Source of the DNA: an uncultured delta proteobacterium
GTDB lineage: Bacteria > Myxococcota_A > Polyangia > Polyangiales > Polyangiaceae
Reading direction: 5' to 3'
Assembly (NCBI GenBank): GCA_903906315.1
Contig: CAIVJW010000054.1
Coordinates: 1-64,000, forward strand
DNA length: 64,000 bases
The position numbers were made by a program, and so were the translations under genes. Shown here piece by piece: positions 27,578 through 37,073 of this stretch. Under the pieces are notes generated by a model. That model was not told the DNA's origin and searched no databases. It saw only the letters and a list, made by a program, of their open reading frames with translations. Numbering within the stretch: the stretch's first letter is position 1; every line of letters starts with the position of its first letter.

Positions 27578-28498
27578 TCAGGCCCCGTCGAGGGCGATTC
27601 GGTGCGCGGGATGCGCGGCCGCGAGCAGCTCCGGCGAAGCCGACGCGAGCACGAGCTGGTTGTCCGGGCCGAGCGCGCGAAGCCCGGCGACGAACGGCGC
27701 GAGGCCCGACGGGTCCGCGAAGAGATCGGGCCGATCGACGAGCACGATCGATCGCCCGAGGCCGATCAGCGTGGCCGTCGCCGCGAAGATCACGGCGTCG
27801 GCCTCGCCGTCCGAAAGCTCCGTCGGCGTGACGGGCGCGCCTCCGCGGCTCGTGAAGCAGCGCGGGACGCCGTCCGCCGCCGTGGGACGCACGTAGCGCA
27901 CGGTCGGCGAGAGCGCCTCGAGGCGCCCGGCGAACGCGCGGACCGCGCCCGGGCTGGCCCGCAGCTCGCCGAGGAATCGCGTCACGAAGGCGTACTTGCG
28001 CGCCTCCTTGCCGGGTCGGAGCGCGCGCTGCTCGACCGCGCTCGTGCCGTGGAATGGCGGGTAGACAGGCAGTCGCCGCGTGGAGGGGAAGTACTCGACC
28101 TTGCCGCGATCGGGCCGGTGATCGTAGCGCTCGAGCACCGCGACGAGGCCCTCGTCGGCGTCGGAGGCGCCCCGCTGCGGGCTGAACGTGACGTCGGCCT
28201 CCAGCACGGAGGCCCCGGTGCCGGCGTAGGTGCGCTCCTCCTCGTCGAGCCAGAAGGCGAGGGAGACGCGCGCGCCCACGCTGCCCGACGCGACCCACGG
28301 CGCGCCTGCCTGGAGCAATCCATAGGGCGCGATGGCCTCCTTGGCGGCGACGACCGCCTCGAGGAAGCGGGTCTTGCCCGACGCGGTCGGGCCGGTGACG
28401 ACGACGAGATCGTGGGGGACACCGCTCGGCCCCACGAGATCGTAGGTGGCGTCCGCGAGCCCACGAACGCCGAGGAACGAGACGCGGGCGAGCTTCAT
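27578..28498 (-). CDS. VgrG-linked AAA/ABC-type ATPase with altered catalytic residues
   Basis: The 306-aa protein is a RecF/OLD-like ABC-class ATPase without a long coiled coil. It has a Walker A GPTASGKT (36-43), an ABC signature TELSDGE (226-232) and a Walker [11 protein letters not shown] (251-260). The usual catalytic Glu after the Walker B Asp is Arg (R256). The normal switch His in LxxxHSPEL is lost in [10 protein letters not shown]. It should therefore bind ATP but may hydrolyse it poorly. It starts 7 nt after the second vgrG, in the same direction, so it is probably a partner of that spike: chaperone, effector or immunity. Confidence 0.7.
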   Translation of the reverse strand: MKLARVSFLGVRGLADATYDLVGPSGVPHDLVVVTGPTASGKTRFLEAVVAAKEAIAPYGLLQAGAPWVASGSVGARVSLAFWLDEEERTYAGTGASVLEADVTFSPQRGASDADEGLVAVLERYDHRPDRGKVEYFPSTRRLPVYPPFHGTSAVEQRALRPGKEARKYAFVTRFLGELRASPGAVRAFAGRLEALSPTVRYVRPTAADGVPRCFTSRGGAPVTPTELSDGEADAVIFAATATLIGLGRSIVLVDRPDLFADPSGLAPFVAGLRALGPDNQLVLASASPELLAAAHPAHRIALDGA

Positions 28499-28505
28499 CG
28501 GGCGT

Positions 28506-30476
28506 TCACTCCGAGGGGGGCGAGGCCGGCCCGCCCATCGCGGCGGAGGCGGCGGTGTCCTCGCCGGGATTGAGCAGGACCTTGGGGGATTGGATGATGA
28601 TGGAGTCCGGCCCGATGTAGATCATCGACGCCCCAACCGTGATGGTCGTGCCGACCTCGCTGGTGATCTGGTGCGAGAGAGCCTGCGAGACGGACGACCC
28701 CGTGGTGGTCTGCAAGCGCTCGCCGCCGGCGTTCGAGACCATGCTGCCGAGCACGTTCAGGATCTTGTCGGCGCCGACCGAGCTCATGAGCTGTCCGGCG
28801 ATCTGGCTCGTGACCTTGCCGCCGACCGTCTGCTTGCGGTCCTTCTCGACGTGCTCGTGATCGAAGCCCTCGATCGTGGCCTTGCGGTCCGCGCCGATGC
28901 TCATGTCGTGGTTGCGGTTGACCCGCGTCGTGAAGTCGCGCTCAGCGCGCATGCGGATCTGCTCGCCGCCGGCCGAGTCCTCGAACATCAGCTCGTTGTA
29001 GCCGCCGGTCTGGGGCACGCTGGCGCTGCGGAAGCCGTTCTGCGTCTTGGCCTGCGGGAGCGGGAACGGCGGGCGCAGGAGGTTCGTGAACAGGCGCCCC
29101 ACGATGATGGGCTCCTCCGGGTTACCGGCGAGGAAGCCGACGACGACCTCCTGCCCGACGCGCGGCACGTTGATGCCGCCGAGGCCGTCGCCCGCCCACG
29201 GCTGGCTCACGTGCACCCAGCACGAGCTGTACTGGTCGTTCTTGCCGTAGCGGTCCCAGTGGAACTGCACGCGCACGCGGCCGAACTCGTCGCAGTGGAT
29301 CGTCTGCCCCGCCGGACCGACCACGCTCGCGCACTCGACGCCCTGGACGACCGGCATCGCCGTCACGGCCTCGGGCGCGTAGGGCTTGGCGGCGTCGACG
29401 GCCTCGACGAGCAGCGTCGGCTCCTCGTCGTGGCCGCCGGAGACGCTGAGGTCCGTCACGAGCAGGCGAGGGTGCTTCTCGCAGCGCGCGTGGCCGACCA
29501 TGCGCACGACGTGGCCCACGCCGAGATCGAGCGCGTTCGACTCGAACGAGAAGCGCTGACTCTTGGCGAAGAGGGACGCCGCGACCTGCGCGGTGATGCG
29601 CTGCCCCTCGTCGCGATCGGTGCGGGTGCGCCCGCGATCGTCGGCGTTCGGCGTGTCGGCGGGCCCCTTCGCGCCGAAGCGAAACGCGCCCGGATCGTAG
29701 ACGAAGCGCTCGAGCGGCGCCTCGACCGGGTGCGCGCCCGTCTCCGAGGCCGCGGTCAGCGGGTCGTTGGGCAGCCGGTGGTCGTGGTCCGCGAAGGTGA
29801 CCTTGCCGTGGCGCAGGCGGCGGGTGGCGCGCAGGCGGCGGGCCCAGACGGTGCCGAGGACCGGCTCGCCGACGTGCTCGAGCGTCTCCTTGCGCGGCTC
29901 GACCTGCTCGGGCGAGTCGATGAGCACGAGCTTCGACTCGTCGCCGACCTGCGTGTGGAGGAACGTCACCCCGGAGGCCTCGAGCAGGCGCGACAGGAAG
30001 GTGAAGTCGCTCTCCTGGTACTGCACGCGGTACTTGCGGCTCTTCTGCGGCCTTCGAGCGAGGAGCGTGGGCTCGATCTGCCACTCGCGGAGCATCTCGA
30101 GGACGATCTCGAGGTCCGTCATCTGCTGGTAGACGCGGCAGTTGGTGCGGTGCTCGAGCAGCCACAGGCGCGGCACGATCGAGATCGCGTAGGTCGAGAG
30201 GCCGGCCTCCTCCTCGCCCGTCTGGTGGATCTCCGCGACGATGCCCTTCCACACGCGGCTCGGCGTCGAGGCCTGGAGCCGGTGGTGGACGTCCAGACGA
30301 AAGAGGGCGCTCTGGCCCACGATCGTCTCGAAGTCGACGGCCGGGTTGCGGCTGGTCGCGACGATCTCGACGCGGAAGAGCCGCGAGAGGCCGTCGGCCA
30401 CGTGGAAGTGGCGGACGTCGAAGCGGTCGGCGCAGTCGATGTCGAGCGCGATGCCTGCGTTGCCTACGAGCTTCAT
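28506..30476 (-). CDS. vgrG: Type VI secretion tip protein VgrG (second copy)
   Basis: The 656-aa protein again has the gp27-like base ([18 protein letters not shown]), the gp5 OB-fold ([30 protein letters not shown]) and a beta-helix needle. Its needle and tail differ from the first copy: the needle is Thr/Ser-rich ([11 protein letters not shown]) and the end is a short Ala/Gly/Pro tail with no fused effector domain. No PAAR or DUF4123 gene lies beside it; the only linked gene is the ATPase 7 nt downstream. It is divergent from cofE. Start ATG 30476 is chosen since upstream residues in frame are Arg-rich and unlike VgrG. Confidence 0.93.
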   Translation of the reverse strand: MKLVGNAGIALDIDCADRFDVRHFHVADGLSRLFRVEIVATSRNPAVDFETIVGQSALFRLDVHHRLQASTPSRVWKGIVAEIHQTGEEEAGLSTYAISIVPRLWLLEHRTNCRVYQQMTDLEIVLEMLREWQIEPTLLARRPQKSRKYRVQYQESDFTFLSRLLEASGVTFLHTQVGDESKLVLIDSPEQVEPRKETLEHVGEPVLGTVWARRLRATRRLRHGKVTFADHDHRLPNDPLTAASETGAHPVEAPLERFVYDPGAFRFGAKGPADTPNADDRGRTRTDRDEGQRITAQVAASLFAKSQRFSFESNALDLGVGHVVRMVGHARCEKHPRLLVTDLSVSGGHDEEPTLLVEAVDAAKPYAPEAVTAMPVVQGVECASVVGPAGQTIHCDEFGRVRVQFHWDRYGKNDQYSSCWVHVSQPWAGDGLGGINVPRVGQEVVVGFLAGNPEEPIIVGRLFTNLLRPPFPLPQAKTQNGFRSASVPQTGGYNELMFEDSAGGEQIRMRAERDFTTRVNRNHDMSIGADRKATIEGFDHEHVEKDRKQTVGGKVTSQIAGQLMSSVGADKILNVLGSMVSNAGGERLQTTTGSSVSQALSHQITSEVGTTITVGASMIYIGPDSIIIQSPKVLLNPGEDTAASAAMGGPASPPSE

Positions 30477-30716
30477 CGGCGATCGGACCTCCGGGCTCAC
30501 AGGACAGCACGCGCCGTGCCGAGATGCGAGCAGGGAGGGCGCGGTGCGAAGGAGGCTCGGCGCGGTCGACCGCCGGCGGACATGGTTCAATGGAGATCCA
30601 GGTCCGCGATCCACGCGCGCGCCGGGCGTGGCCTGGGCAGGCGAGGCCTTGTGGGATCCGAAGTGCCGCGGTACGAGGGCGACCCTGCGGCCGCTGGCGC
30701 GCCGCCGAGAGCCCCC

Positions 30717-31553
30717 ATGTCGCCTCGAACACCCTCCGGGGTCGCCTGCGCCCCGCGCCTCGAGATCGTGACCGTGCCCGGGCTGCCCGTGATCGCACCC
30801 GGCGACGATCTCGGCGCTATCGTCGGGCGCGCGCTCGACGCCGCGGACTTCGCGCTTCGGGACGGCGACGTCGTCGCGGTCGCGTCCAAGCTCGTGTCGC
30901 GGGCGGAGGGGCGCTTCGTCTCGCTCGCGTCGGTCGTGCCGTCGGCGCGCGCCGAGGCGATCGCGACGCGCGCCGGCAAGGATCCGCGGATCGCCGAGCT
31001 CGTGCTGCGCGAGGCGATCGAGGTCTCGCGCGTCACGCGCGGCGCCATCATCGTCCGGCACCGCCTCGGCTTCATCTCGGCGAACGCCGGCATCGATCAG
31101 AGCAACGCGGGCCTGCCCGGCGCGTCCCCCGACGAGGGCCCGTGGGCGCTGCTCCTGCCGCTCGATCCGGACGCGTCCGCTTCGCTGCTGCAGCGCGCGC
31201 TCACGATCGCGTCGGGCGCGGCGATCGGCGTCGTCGTGACGGACTCGTTCGGGCGGCCGTTCCGCCTCGGGACGGTCGGCGCGGCGATCGGCGTCGCGGG
31301 GCTGCCCGCGCTCTGGGATCAGCGCGGTGGCGTGGACCTGTTCGGGCGCGTCCTCGAGCAGACGGTCACGGCGCTCGCCGATCAGGTCGCGGCCGCGGCC
31401 GATCTCGTGCTCGGCCAGGCCGACGAGGCGCGCGGCGCCGTGGTCGTGCGAGGCCTCCGCTTCCCGGTCGGCGCGCACTCCGCGCGCGAGCTCGTCCGCC
31501 CCACCGCCGAGGACCTCTATGCCCGATCACGAGACGACGACCCCGACGCCTGA
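30717..31553 (+). CDS. cofE: Coenzyme F420-0:L-glutamate ligase
   Basis: The 278-aa protein matches CofE/FbiB N-terminal domain: [12 protein letters not shown] at the start, [48 protein letters not shown] and [16 protein letters not shown]. It adds glutamates to F420-0 using GTP. It lacks the nitroreductase-like domain fused in actinobacterial FbiB, so it is the archaeal/proteobacterial single-domain form. ATG 30717 is preferred; GTG codons at 30651 and 30663 are in frame alternatives. It overlaps cofD by 35 nt, a tight coupling. Confidence 0.9.
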   Translation: MSPRTPSGVACAPRLEIVTVPGLPVIAPGDDLGAIVGRALDAADFALRDGDVVAVASKLVSRAEGRFVSLASVVPSARAEAIATRAGKDPRIAELVLREAIEVSRVTRGAIIVRHRLGFISANAGIDQSNAGLPGASPDEGPWALLLPLDPDASASLLQRALTIASGAAIGVVVTDSFGRPFRLGTVGAAIGVAGLPALWDQRGGVDLFGRVLEQTVTALADQVAAAADLVLGQADEARGAVVVRGLRFPVGAHSARELVRPTAEDLYARSRDDDPDA

Positions 31554-32493
31554 TCTGCCCCGCCGGCGCGTGGTGGTGCTCTCGGGCGGCGTCGGCGGCG
31601 CGCGCTTCCTGCACGGCGTCGCGCGAGCGCTGCCCGCCGACGACGTGACCGCGATCGTGAACACGGGCGACGACCTCGCGCACTGGGGCCTGTCGATCTC
31701 GCCCGATCTCGACACGGTGATGTACACGCTCGCGGATCTTGCGGACGAGGCGCGCGGCTGGGGGCTGCTCGGCGAGACGTTCGGCGCGCTCGAGATGATG
31801 CGCCGCTACGGCGGCGACGCGTGGTTCAGCCTCGGCGATCGCGACCTCGCGACGCACCTCGTCCGCACGCAGGCCCTCGCCGCGGGCGCCACGCTGAGCG
31901 AGGTGACGCGGAGGCTGTGCCTCGCGGTCGGCGTCCCGCAGCGCGTGCTGCCGATGACCGACGGATCGTGCCGCACGAGGATCGACACGGCCGATCACGG
32001 CGCGCTCCCGTTCCAGGACTGGTTCGTGCGGCTGCGCACGGCCCCCGAGGCGCGGCGTGTGTGGTTCGACGGAGACCCGCCGCCCGCGCCCGAGGTGATC
32101 CCGGCGATCCGCGCGGCGGACCTCGTGCTGTTCGGGCCGTCGAATCCGTACGTGTCCATCGATCCGATCCTCGACCGGCCCGGCGTACGAGAGGCGATCG
32201 CCGGCAAGCCCGTCGTCGCGGTGAGCCCGATCGTCGGCGGGCAGGCCGTGAAGGGGCCGCTCGCCGCGATGATCGCGACGATCGAGGGCGAGCCTGCGTC
32301 CGCCGCGGCGGTCGCGCGACACTACGGCGGCCTGATCGCGGGCATGGTCGTCGAGCGCGGCGACGAGGGCGCCTTCGCCGACGACCCCGCGCTGCGCGGG
32401 ATCCGCGTCCTCGCGACGGACACGATCATGGGCGACGAGGCGGGGCGCCTCCGGCTCGCGCGCGAGACGATCGCGTTCGCTGCGACGGTCTGA
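31519..32493 (+). CDS. cofD: 2-phospho-L-lactate transferase (F420 biosynthesis)
   Basis: The 324-aa enzyme has the CofD/FbiA signature [13 protein letters not shown] (SGGVGGAR at 22-29), [21 protein letters not shown] and [15 protein letters not shown]. It joins the deazaflavin Fo to a phospho-lactate-type (or phosphoenolpyruvate-derived) moiety activated as a guanosine diphosphate, giving F420-0 or its dehydro form. The start ATG 31519 lies inside the end of cofE. It converges with cofH; the two genes' stops share one TGATCA. No CofC/FbiD guanylyltransferase, which would make its substrate, is seen in the window. Confidence 0.92.
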   Translation: MPDHETTTPTPDLPRRRVVVLSGGVGGARFLHGVARALPADDVTAIVNTGDDLAHWGLSISPDLDTVMYTLADLADEARGWGLLGETFGALEMMRRYGGDAWFSLGDRDLATHLVRTQALAAGATLSEVTRRLCLAVGVPQRVLPMTDGSCRTRIDTADHGALPFQDWFVRLRTAPEARRVWFDGDPPPAPEVIPAIRAADLVLFGPSNPYVSIDPILDRPGVREAIAGKPVVAVSPIVGGQAVKGPLAAMIATIEGEPASAAAVARHYGGLIAGMVVERGDEGAFADDPALRGIRVLATDTIMGDEAGRLRLARETIAFAATV

Positions 32494-33768
32494 TCAGTCG
32501 ATCGCCGGCTTGCGGCGGAGCTGGAAGCGCAGGCCCTCGTCGGCGGCGAGCGCTCGGTAGCTGCCGAACGTCGCGTCGGGGTCGGCGACGCGATCGAGCG
32601 GCTCGAGCGGCTCGCCCTCGGGCGGGCGCGCGAGAGGGAAGGTCCGGAGCGCGCGGTAGCCGGTGTCGCGCTCGACGGGCACGCGGCCGGCGTCGCGGAT
32701 CGCGCGGCGAAGCGAGGCCGGGCCCTGGAGCTGACCGTGCGCCGCGCCGGCCGTCGTCGAGATGCTCTCGTTCATGAGCGTGCCGCCGAGATCGTCGGCG
32801 CCCGCGGAGAGCAGGAGCTCGGCCTGGCGCAGGCCCTCCTTGACCCACGACGCCTGCAGGTGCGGGATGCTCTTGCCGAGCATGAGGCGCGCGATCGCGA
32901 AGAGGCGCACGACCTCGTGGCCCGTCGGCCCGGTGCGCAGCTCGGGGATCTCGGCGCGCGCGAACATGGGCGCCTCGGCGTGCACGAACGACAGCGGCAC
33001 GAATTCGGTGAAGCCGCCGGTCTCGCGCTGAATCGATCGCAGGAGGTCCAGGTGGCGCATGCGCTCGGCGTCCGTCTCGACGTGGCCGAACAGGATCGTC
33101 GACGTCGTCGGGAGGCCGACCTCGTGCGCCGCGCGGACGACCTCGATCCACTCGGCGGTGGAAATGCGCCCGGGCGCGATGCGCGCGCGCACCGCGTCGT
33201 CGAGGATCTCGGCGGACGTGCCCGGAAGCGATCCGAGCCCGGCGTCGCGCAGCTCCTCGAGGTAGGCGCGGTAGGGCACGCGGCAGATGTCGGCCGCGTA
33301 CTTGATCTCCTCGGGCGAGAAGGCGTGCAGGTGCAGCGCGGGCGCGGCGGCCTTGATCGCGCGCACGAGCCGGAGATAGAGGCGCCCGTCCATCGCGGGC
33401 GGCAGGCCCGCCTGCAGGCAGATCTCGGTCGCGCCCATCGCCTGCGCCTCGATCGCGCGACGCACGATCTCGTCCTCGGGCAGCCAGTAGGCCTCCTCCG
33501 ATCGGTGACCGCGCGCGAACGCGCAGAAGCGGCAGGCCTTCACGCACACGTTCGTGAAGTTGACGTTGCGGTTGACGACGTACGACACGCGGTCGCCGAC
33601 CTGATCGCGCCGCAGGCGGTCCGCAGTCGCGACGAGCGCGTGGAAGGAGGGCCCACGCGCGCCGGAGAGCGTGACGCCCTCCTCCCAGGTCGGCTCGCGG
33701 CCCTCGAGGCACGCGCCGAGCACGCGCCGGATCTCGCGGTCGACCCCATCGAACAGCGGCGAGATCAT
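32494..33768 (-). CDS. cofH: Fo synthase subunit 2 (radical SAM, 5-amino-6-(D-ribitylamino)uracil:tyrosine transferase)
   Basis: The 424-aa protein is a radical SAM enzyme with NFTNVCVKACRFCAF (CxxxCxxC at C75, C79, C82) binding the 4Fe-4S cluster. Further CofH landmarks are GATEICLQAG, HAFSPEEI, GSLPGTSAEIL and LQASWVKEG, with GGTLMNESIS. It couples tyrosine to a ribitylaminouracil in Fo formation. It overlaps cofG by 4 nt (ATGA) and is translated after it, so the two subunits are separate, not fused as in FbiC. Start ATG 33768 is set by that overlap. Confidence 0.92.
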   Translation of the reverse strand: MISPLFDGVDREIRRVLGACLEGREPTWEEGVTLSGARGPSFHALVATADRLRRDQVGDRVSYVVNRNVNFTNVCVKACRFCAFARGHRSEEAYWLPEDEIVRRAIEAQAMGATEICLQAGLPPAMDGRLYLRLVRAIKAAAPALHLHAFSPEEIKYAADICRVPYRAYLEELRDAGLGSLPGTSAEILDDAVRARIAPGRISTAEWIEVVRAAHEVGLPTTSTILFGHVETDAERMRHLDLLRSIQRETGGFTEFVPLSFVHAEAPMFARAEIPELRTGPTGHEVVRLFAIARLMLGKSIPHLQASWVKEGLRQAELLLSAGADDLGGTLMNESISTTAGAAHGQLQGPASLRRAIRDAGRVPVERDTGYRALRTFPLARPPEGEPLEPLDRVADPDATFGSYRALAADEGLRFQLRRKPAID

Positions 33769-34946
33769 GCGTTCTCCCTCGCCTCGAGCGCGCGCCACGT
33801 CGACCGGGCGCTCGCCGCGCGCACCGCGCCGCCGAGGCGCGGGTCGACGAAGCCCTCGACGTCCGTGAAGCGGTCGTAGATGCAGAGCCGCGGCCCGAGG
33901 TCGTAGCCTTCGGCGCGCACCGCCTCGCGCAGCGCGCCGAGGTGCGGCCAGGGGTGCGACGGGTTGATGTAGTCGGGCGTCACGGGGGAAATCCCGCCGA
34001 AATCGTTGATGCCCGCGCCGATCAGCGCCGCGGTCGCGCCGGGCGAGAGGTTCGGCGGCGCCTGCACGCTGACGGGCGAGTCGAGCACCAGGCGCGCGAG
34101 CGCGATCGTGCGGACGAGATCGATCTCGCCAGGCTCCGGCGCGTCGGCCATCACGACCTCGGGCCGCGCGCGGAAGTTCTGCACGATGACCTCCTGGACG
34201 TGGTGATGCTCGCGGTGGATCGCGCGTATCGCGAGCAGCGCCTCGACGCGCTCGCGCGGCGTCTCGCCGATGCCTACCAGGATCCCCGTCGTGAACGGGA
34301 TGCGCAGCCGCCCCGCCTCGGCGATCATCGCGAGCCGCTTCTCGGGGCGCTTGTCGGGCGCGCGGTGGTGCGGCATCCCGGGCTCGCAGAGGCGCGCGCT
34401 GGCGCTCTCGAGCATCAGGCCGAGGCTCGCGTTCACCTCCTTGAGGTGCGCCATTTCGTCGCTCGTGAGGAGGCCTGCATTGGTGTGCGGCAGGATCCCG
34501 CGGTCGATCGCCATCCGGGCGACCTCGACGAGGTAGTCGACCGTCGTGGCCTGACCGAGGCCCGCGAGCGTCTCCCGGTACGCGGAGAAGGCGACCTCCG
34601 GCTTGTCGCCCAGGCAGAGCAGCGCCTCGAGGCAGCCGGCGTCGCGCGCGCCGTCGAGCGCGGCGGCGACCTCGTCGGGCGTCATCGTCCACTCCCCTGC
34701 ATCGCCGGGCGACCTGCGAAACGAGCAGTAGTCGCAGCGGTTGCGGCAGAGGTTCGTGACGGGCAGAAAGACCTTCGGAGAGAACGTCAGCCGGCGGCCC
34801 CAGCGGAAGTCGCGCTGCGCCGCGGCCGACCGGATCAGCGCGCCGAGGTCGGCGCCGTGCGCGTCGGCGAGCGCGATCGCGTCGGCGTCCGCGAGGGCCT
34901 CGCCGCTCGCGGCCCGTTCGAGCGCGCACGCCAGGGTGGATTCCAT
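33765..34946 (-). CDS. cofG: Fo synthase subunit 1 (radical SAM, 7,8-didemethyl-8-hydroxy-5-deazariboflavin synthase)
   Basis: The 393-aa protein carries the radical SAM motif LPVTNLCRNRCDYCSF (C67, C71, C74). CofG landmarks include CLGDKPE, HTNAGLLTSDEM, SLGLMLESASARL, TTGILVGIGET and GINDFGGISPVTPDYINP. It performs the second radical step that closes the deazaflavin ring of Fo. An AGAGGAG sequence lies about 9 nt before ATG 34946 on the minus strand. It is first in the cofG-cofH operon, divergent from an esterase gene with a 143-nt gap. Confidence 0.92.
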   Translation of the reverse strand: MESTLACALERAASGEALADADAIALADAHGADLGALIRSAAAQRDFRWGRRLTFSPKVFLPVTNLCRNRCDYCSFRRSPGDAGEWTMTPDEVAAALDGARDAGCLEALLCLGDKPEVAFSAYRETLAGLGQATTVDYLVEVARMAIDRGILPHTNAGLLTSDEMAHLKEVNASLGLMLESASARLCEPGMPHHRAPDKRPEKRLAMIAEAGRLRIPFTTGILVGIGETPRERVEALLAIRAIHREHHHVQEVIVQNFRARPEVVMADAPEPGEIDLVRTIALARLVLDSPVSVQAPPNLSPGATAALIGAGINDFGGISPVTPDYINPSHPWPHLGALREAVRAEGYDLGPRLCIYDRFTDVEGFVDPRLGGAVRAASARSTWRALEARENA

Positions 34947-35073
34947 CCGAGCCGTCTCCTCTCGTCGCCGCCGACGGCCGCGCAGGGTAGCGCGCGGTCG
35001 GCCGGCCCATAAGGGCGTCCTGCGGCGACGCGCGGCGCAGGCGACCGGCCTCCGCGACGAGCGGTCGCGATGC

Positions 35074-35079
35074 TACGCT
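35074..35079 (+). promoter_or_regulatory. Candidate -10 element, esterase gene
   Basis: TACGCT within GATGCTACGCTGCAACG ends 10 nt before ATG 35090. There is no Shine-Dalgarno between the two, so a leaderless or near-leaderless transcript is possible. It lies in the divergent space between cofG and the esterase gene. Confidence 0.4.
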
Positions 35080-35089
35080 GCAACGCGCC

Positions 35090-36394
35090 ATGGCGCCCTG
35101 GCTCCTCTTCGCGGTCGGCCTCCTCGGCGCGGTGTTCACGGTGAACGCGCTGCACCCGGTGCGCCATGTCGGCCTGGTGGCGCCGAGCTTCTTCGCGGGG
35201 TGGCTCACCGCCGAGCTCACGCTCTACCACCTCGTCTGGCAGGTCCCCGCGGCGGGCACGCTCGTCGTCGCGGGCGGGCTCCGCACGTGGCCGGGCGAGG
35301 TCGGGCTCGCCGTCGCGCTCGCGTCCTGGGTGGGGCTCGGCGTGCTGCAGGCGAAGGCCGCCGGGGCCGCGCGCGCCGTCGAGGAAGCCCTGCGCGCCGG
35401 CCTCGGCGAGGGCTACCGCGCCCGCATCGCGGCGCCGCTCGCGGCCGGCCTCGACGCGCCCGTGCCGCTCGGCAAGCTCTTCTTCCCGCTGCGCTTTCGG
35501 GACTCGCGCGTGCGCGTGAAGCGCCACCTCGAATACGCCCCGGGCGCCGGCAAGCGCCGACAGCTCGATGTCTGGCGGCCGCGCGAGCCCGTCGTTCGCG
35601 CCCCCGTGCTGCTGCAGATCCACGGCGGCGCGTGGGTGATCGGCGACAAGGGGCAGCAGGCGCTGCCGCTCATGGTGCACCTCGCGGCGCGCGGCTGGGT
35701 GTGCGTCGCGGTGAACTACCGGCTCAGCCCGCGGGCGAAGTTCCCCGACCACCTGATCGACTGCAAGCTGGCCCTGAAGTGGGTGCGCGAGCACATCGCG
35801 GAGCACGGCGGCGACCCGGACTTCGTCGTCGTCACGGGCGGATCGGCGGGCGGGCACCTCGCGTCGCTCGTCGCCCTCACGGCCAACGACCCCGCGTACC
35901 AGCCGGGGTTCGAGGACGTGGACACGTCCGTCGCCGGGTGCGTGCCATTCTACGGCGTCTACGACTTCACCAATCGCTTCGGCATCCGCGGACGCGGCGA
36001 CGCGATGGGGGGCTTCCTCGCGCGCCTCGTGATGAGGGGGACCGTCGACACCGCGCGAGAGGCCTACGACCGGGCGTCGCCGATGAGCCGCGTCCACGCG
36101 GGCGCGCCGCCCTTCCTCGTCGTGCACGGCACGCACGACAACCTCGCCCCCGTCGAGGAGGCGCGCCGGTTCGCCGCCATGCTGCGAGAGGCGTCGCGCG
36201 AGGCCGTGGTGTACGCGGAGATCCCGGGCGCGCACCACGCCTTCGAGGTGTTCTACTCGCTGCGCGCGATCCACGTGGTGCACGGCGTGGAGCGCTTCCT
36301 CGCCTGGCTCCGGAGCACGCGGCGGGCGAGCGGAGCCGGGGAGTCGCGGAGCCCGGCGCCCGCGATCGCCGAGGTCGGCGCCGACTCCCATTGA
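35090..36394 (+). CDS. HSL-type alpha/beta hydrolase with N-terminal membrane segments
   Basis: The 434-aa protein starts with about three hydrophobic segments (residues 3-20, 27-47 and 52-85), then a soluble alpha/beta-hydrolase domain. The oxyanion motif HGGAW starts at H178, and the nucleophile lies in GGSAGGH (S252). The acid is likely in HGTHDNL and the final His in GAHHAFEV. This is the hormone-sensitive-lipase/carboxylesterase family IV pattern, acting on esters of short or medium acyl chains or on lipids near the membrane. It is transcribed alone, convergent with a lipoprotein gene across a strong terminator hairpin. Confidence 0.85.
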   Translation: MAPWLLFAVGLLGAVFTVNALHPVRHVGLVAPSFFAGWLTAELTLYHLVWQVPAAGTLVVAGGLRTWPGEVGLAVALASWVGLGVLQAKAAGAARAVEEALRAGLGEGYRARIAAPLAAGLDAPVPLGKLFFPLRFRDSRVRVKRHLEYAPGAGKRRQLDVWRPREPVVRAPVLLQIHGGAWVIGDKGQQALPLMVHLAARGWVCVAVNYRLSPRAKFPDHLIDCKLALKWVREHIAEHGGDPDFVVVTGGSAGGHLASLVALTANDPAYQPGFEDVDTSVAGCVPFYGVYDFTNRFGIRGRGDAMGGFLARLVMRGTVDTAREAYDRASPMSRVHAGAPPFLVVHGTHDNLAPVEEARRFAAMLREASREAVVYAEIPGAHHAFEVFYSLRAIHVVHGVERFLAWLRSTRRASGAGESRSPAPAIAEVGADSH

Positions 36395-36443
36395 GCGGGA
36401 CCGCGGGCGCGAAGTGGCCCGGGATCGGCCGTTCGAAAAGGCG

Positions 36444-36481
36444 ACGGGGAGGCGGCGCCCCTCGGCGACCCGCCTCCCCGT
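36444..36481. terminator. Strong bidirectional terminator hairpin
   Basis: A perfect 12-bp stem, ACGGGGAGGCGG (36444-36455) with CCGCCTCCCCGT (36470-36481), has a 14-nt loop. It lies between the convergent esterase and lipoprotein genes. On the minus strand an AT-richer stretch (CTTTTCGAAC) follows close by, which favours use as a terminator there. Confidence 0.65.
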
Positions 36482-36498
36482 GACCCGCGACTACGTCG

Positions 36499-37050
36499 TC
36501 ACTTCGAGGGCGCGATGCCCACCGGGCGGCCGACCGGCGGGGGCGGCACGCGCGACGAGGGCTTCGTCACCTGGGGAGCGATCTCGGGGAAGAGCTGCTC
36601 GGCGTGGGCGCCGGCGGCGTTGTTCGGCATGCGGGCGTCGAGCACGACCTTGATCTGCTGACCGAGGCCGAGCTTGCTGCCGAGGCTGACGCGGAAGACG
36701 CGCGTGGTCTCGCCCGTCGGGATGGAGGCGAAGGCCTCGGACTCGTTGCCGGAGACGAGCTTGGCGCTCGTCGGCAGGAGCACCTTGAGGGCGCCGGGGA
36801 CCTTGAACTCGTGCGGCGCCGTGATCTTCACGACGAGCTCGATCTCGCCCGAGTCAGGGAGCGTGTCGGGCCCCTTGACGGTCATGACGAACGGGACGCT
36901 GGCCTCGCCGGGATCGACGAGCTTGGGCTTGTCGGCGGTCTTCTCCGCGGCGACGTCCTGGGCCGGCTTGTCCGAGGACTGGGCCGGGCTCTGGTTGCAG
37001 CCGGCGAGCGCGGCGGCGACGACGAGGATGCTTAGCGCGTGACGATGCAT
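36499..37050 (-). CDS. Hypothetical lipoprotein
   Basis: The 183-aa product has a clear lipoprotein signal, with LAGC giving C18. After a Lys/Ala/Ser-rich spacer, residues 50-145 form a beta-sandwich-like domain with FVMTVKGPDTLPDSGEIEL and an Ig-like VVLDARM strand. It ends in a Pro-rich tail. Its function is unknown; it may be a surface adhesin-like or assembly protein. It follows the metalloprotease lipoprotein gene by 23 nt in the same direction, so both are probably one operon. GAGAGAGG before ATG 37050 serves as the ribosome-binding site. Confidence 0.7.
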   Translation of the reverse strand: MHRHALSILVVAAALAGCNQSPAQSSDKPAQDVAAEKTADKPKLVDPGEASVPFVMTVKGPDTLPDSGEIELVVKITAPHEFKVPGALKVLLPTSAKLVSGNESEAFASIPTGETTRVFRVSLGSKLGLGQQIKVVLDARMPNNAAGAHAEQLFPEIAPQVTKPSSRVPPPPVGRPVGIAPSK

Positions 37051-37073
37051 GTCGGTGCCTCTCTCTCCGCCGC

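Noticed and set aside
32494-35220. N-terminal extension of CofH to about 900 residues
   Set aside because: The extra part is the shadow of cofG in another frame; the ATGA overlap sets the true start at 33768.
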